NCBI GenBank assembly: GCA_945869475.1
Contig: CAMBOV010000011.1
Coordinates: 25,875-89,874, forward strand
DNA from: Singulisphaera sp. GP187
GTDB taxonomy: Bacteria > Planctomycetota > Phycisphaerae > Phycisphaerales > SM1A02
Reading direction: 5' to 3'
Length of the DNA stretch: 64,000 nt
Both the position numbers and the translations under genes were made by a program. Under the pieces are notes generated by a model that had not been told where the DNA came from, made no database searches, and saw only the letters and a program-made list of their open reading frames with translations. This document shows positions 63,420 through 64,000 of this stretch, one piece after another. How positions within the stretch are numbered: the stretch's first letter is position 1; each line of letters opens with the position of its first letter.

Positions 63420-63583
63420 AAATCCCTAAACATCCTTTCGGACCCTCAGGGAGGAAGTCGAGGCCAGATGTCGCATGAAAGGCGCGAGGCGCCTTACAAG
63501 GCATGTGAATGTCATTGTTTGAAACAAACAACCTAATGCTGGTTGCACTTGCTTCAGTTCCGTCGGACGGAACCTGATAGACA

Positions 63584-64000
<417 letters not shown>

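Overview
The window looks like chromosomal DNA of a planctomycete of the class Phycisphaerae (inference). Grounds: two secreted proteins end in paired dockerin-like calcium-binding repeats closing in Trp-Gly; there are several twin-arginine Gfo/Idh/MocA oxidoreductases, a pseudopilin of the RRAFTLVELL type, a CNNM/CorC pair and many leaderless genes. MurE carries the DNPR motif of meso-diaminopimelate ligases and KdsB is present, so the cell should make a DAP peptidoglycan and a KDO-containing outer membrane. Base and codon use is even throughout; no prophage, CRISPR array or intact insertion sequence was found.

Layout. 1-2132 (minus): SRP RNA, dnaX with an A10 frameshift site, recR (runs off the edge). 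2176-6316 (plus): PIN/TRAM membrane protein, HD-GYP regulator, ApbE. 6195-9699 (minus): formylglycine-generating-enzyme-like protein and two TAT-exported oxidoreductases. 9756-14551: secreted metzincin and choice-of-anchor-B protein, convergent. 14589-18312 (minus): NHL protein, FixH/YtkA-like protein, di-haem peroxidase. 18315-22315: NhaD-type antiporter, lipoprotein, thiS-thiG, glutamine amidotransferase, tRNA-Ala. 22391-28300: mutS, a transposase scrap, and a YtcA/HlyD/TolC efflux locus. 28323-35262 (minus): def-fmt-queA-murE-murF-mraY. 35375-42111: TPR protein, kdsB, M1 aminopeptidase with HEAT repeats, pyrG. 42170-46244: tRNA-Met, tRNA-Arg with an overlapping micro-ORF, trmL, pseudopilin, Spy-like protein, Mrp. 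46217-51008 (minus): MBL-rhodanese protein, kbl, tdh, TIM-barrel protein. 51075-55945: glycine-rich secreted protein, guaA, lipoprotein, anti-sigma-type kinase, STAS protein, MlaE permease. 55938-59149 (minus): dprA, two hypotheticals, mdh, tRNA-Ile. 59694-63202 (minus): two CBS/CNNM proteins, hscB, RRM protein. 63274-64000 (minus): rRNA operon end (23S 3' part, 5S, terminator).

The most striking recurrent signal is a TAnnnT hexamer, usually TAnCCT or TAGnCT, ending only 5-12 bases before the start codon of almost every gene that leads a transcription unit. This spacing implies that most mRNAs here are leaderless. Within operons, genes overlap by 4 bases (ATGA, GTGA) and depend on coupling. 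Other points for a second look: an anti-sigma-type kinase and a Ser-phosphorylatable STAS protein joined to an MlaE lipid-transport permease; a DnaX without its zinc module; an MBL-fold/rhodanese protein lacking two metal-ligand histidines; and a 43-codon membrane micro-ORF whose stop codon lies inside tRNA-Arg.
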